23,896 nt of DNA from Schoenoplectus triqueter. Its lineage: Eukaryota; Streptophyta; Magnoliopsida; Poales; Cyperaceae. The stretch is from NCBI GenBank assembly GCA_964058805.1, contig CAXKVV010000128.1, forward strand, positions 1-23,896. The letters are read 5' to 3'. Under the pieces are notes generated by a model. The model was not told the DNA's origin, did not search any database, and worked only from the letters and a program-made list of their open reading frames with translations. This document shows positions 22,147-23,896 of the stretch, in pieces; the first letter of the stretch is position 1, and the number at the start of each line of letters is the position of its first letter. A program made the translations under genes and the position numbers.

Positions 22147-22583
22147 CACCGGTACATGACACAAAAGGCCAATTTGTGAATGAAGTGTGAATACTTTTGC
22201 CTGATGCAAGCATGTTTTTCCCTCTGCACTATCAACTTCCACAAAAGGCCAATTTCCATTTTCCATAGACTACTTATTTGGATAACTCTATCCTACTGGA
22301 ATTTTCTAAAGAAGACGTTGGCAGAAAGCAAGTCTTTGTTAGTGTAACCGACATCATCAGTGCAAAGTTTAATCCATTGAATTTACTATTTCACATAACA
22401 TTAGTCTGAAATTATGCGAAATTTAGTTTTTTTTCTTGTTCTTATGCTGGGACACTTTATATTAGCATTTATTATTAGTGTGTGAACTCCATTATGATTT
22501 TAAATTTGCTCCATGGATAACTGTGTTTAATTAGCAGTTTAGCACCAAATGTTATTCGCATCTTATATAGATAGCTCATCTAT
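22147..22583. other. spacer, nothing identified
   Basis: ACAAAAGGCCAATTT occurs twice, at about 22159 and 22239. No supported coding sequence or element ends. Confidence 0.5.
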
Positions 22584-23659
22584 GAGTTAGTTTGACACTC
22601 CATGGAATAGCAAAAAGTAGGAATAGAATTGCTATTCCGACGAATTAATTTGCCAAATGAATTTTAAACTAAGTAGATGAGTACGGAAGAGTGCTAATTT
22701 GGTATACCAACTTATAGGTGGAATATCAGATTAGCTCTCGTTAGAATAGTGATTATTGTTTGATTATATTGTATTATATTATTATATTATGATTATGATT
22801 ATGATTATGATTTATTATTATTATATTATATTATTATATTATAATTATGATTATAATTTATTATTATATTAATATTATGATTATTATTTATTATTATTAT
22901 TATCATTATATTATTATTATTAAATTATGATTATAATTATTATTATTATATTATAATCACTATTAGTATTATTATATTATTATAATGATTATTATTATTA
23001 TATATTATCATCACGGTTAGTATTATTATATTATTTATTATTATTATATTATAATAAATATAATTTTATTATTATATTATTATATTATGAAAATAAATAT
23101 GATTATTTATTATTATATTATTATGATCATGATTATTTATTATTTTATTATTATTATATTATGTTATAATTATGGTTATATTATTGTAACTATGATTATT
23201 TATTATTATTATATTATTATATTTTGATTATGGTTATATTATTATTATATTATGATGATTATGACTATGATTATTATTACTTAATATTATTTTATTATGT
23301 TATATTATATTATTATATTATGATTATAGTTATGATTATATTATTATTATTATTATTATATTATGATTATAATTATTTATAATTATTATTATGATTATGA
23401 TTATATTTTTTTATTATATTATTATAATTATGACTATAATTATTATTATCATTATTATTATTATGATTTTTATTTGATTATATTGTATTATATTATTATT
23501 ATATTATTAAAATTATAATTTATTATTATTATATTATTATAATTATGATTATAATTATAATTTTTTCTTATTATATTACTATATTATGATTATTTTATAT
23601 TTTTGTTATATTACTATGATTACAACTATAAATATTATTATTTATTATGATTATGATTA

Positions 23660-23693
<34 letters not shown>

Positions 23694-23708
23694 GTTACTA
23701 TTATGATT
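22584..23708. mobile_element. second copy of the Tourist-like element, right end missing
   Basis: The head, from about 22584, closely follows the first copy: ATGGAATAGCAAAAAGTAGG, GCTATTCCGACGAATTAATT, GGTATACCAACTTATAGGTG. It carries CTCTCGTTAGAATAG where the first copy has a deletion. It leads at the same GATTATTGTTTGATTATAT junction into an A/T array to about 23708. The tail with ACTCTTCC repeats and CCAAACGGACCC is absent; unrelated sequence (GGCTACGGTGATTCC) follows. The left terminus is degraded (GAGTTAGTTTGACACTC). Confidence 0.8.
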
Positions 23709-23896
23709 GGCTACGGTGATTCCATAAGTATATCGAGCTGAAATGCTTACGGCTCAAATTTCAAAATCTCGTTAAAATTATAATGCATTTTATAATATCA
23801 TTTATGTATATATATTTTAATCTAAAATTTTATTCTATACTAAATGAAATGATAAAAATAAATAAATCTAGTTAAACCCACTCAACTTTCTCAAGA
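23709..23896. other. end of window, nothing identified
   Basis: AT-rich sequence with no supported frame or repeat. Confidence 0.4.

Overview
The window looks like nuclear DNA of a flowering plant. Genes are split by GT-AG introns, the spacers are very AT-rich, and three plant gene models are interleaved with a plant RTE-clade LINE and several foldback/MITE-type elements. I cannot fix the species. Nothing looks bacterial or organellar, and I see no rRNA, tRNA or CRISPR array.

Layout, left to right. (1) 1-4001, minus strand: the 5' two thirds of a SEC23 gene (COPII coat, GTPase-activating subunit for SAR1). Eight coding exons are visible and every junction keeps frame; the 3' part lies beyond base 1. 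A pyrimidine-rich leader/promoter probably occupies 4002-5640. (2) 6760-7770: a small foldback, then a Micron-like MITE bounded by TA/GA microsatellites, then half of a second MITE family on the same TA tract. (3) 7894-11557: one RecQ-helicase exon fragment, cut at its 3' side exactly where a nearly full-length but dead RTE LINE begins. (4) 11755-12961: a 517-bp non-autonomous DNA transposon with a 9-bp target duplication, then a full copy of the second MITE family. (5) 13680-14580, minus: an intact two-exon gene for a 185-residue plant protein that I do not recognise, with a TATA box 59 bp upstream of its ATG. (6) 16187-17183, minus: DPH4 (J domain plus DPH/CSL zinc finger, diphthamide synthesis), with a first exon that adds an in-frame, transit-peptide-like N-terminus. 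(7) 18153-20029: a Tourist-like element with TAA target duplication whose interior is a 1.5-kb A/T-dominated array with about 370-385 bp higher-order periodicity; a right-truncated relative lies at 22584-23708. (8) Between them: a foldback built of short GCGCCACT-type palindromes, two overlapping palindromes that share one arm, and a decayed coding remnant.

The genes do not form a pathway: vesicle budding (SEC23), translation-factor modification (DPH4) and one unknown. The minus-strand genes are intact, while all plus-strand protein-like sequence is element-derived or broken. I found no convincing new protein system. The least explained parts are the DPH4 extension, the expanded array inside the Tourist-like element, and the palindromes at 20490-21408.
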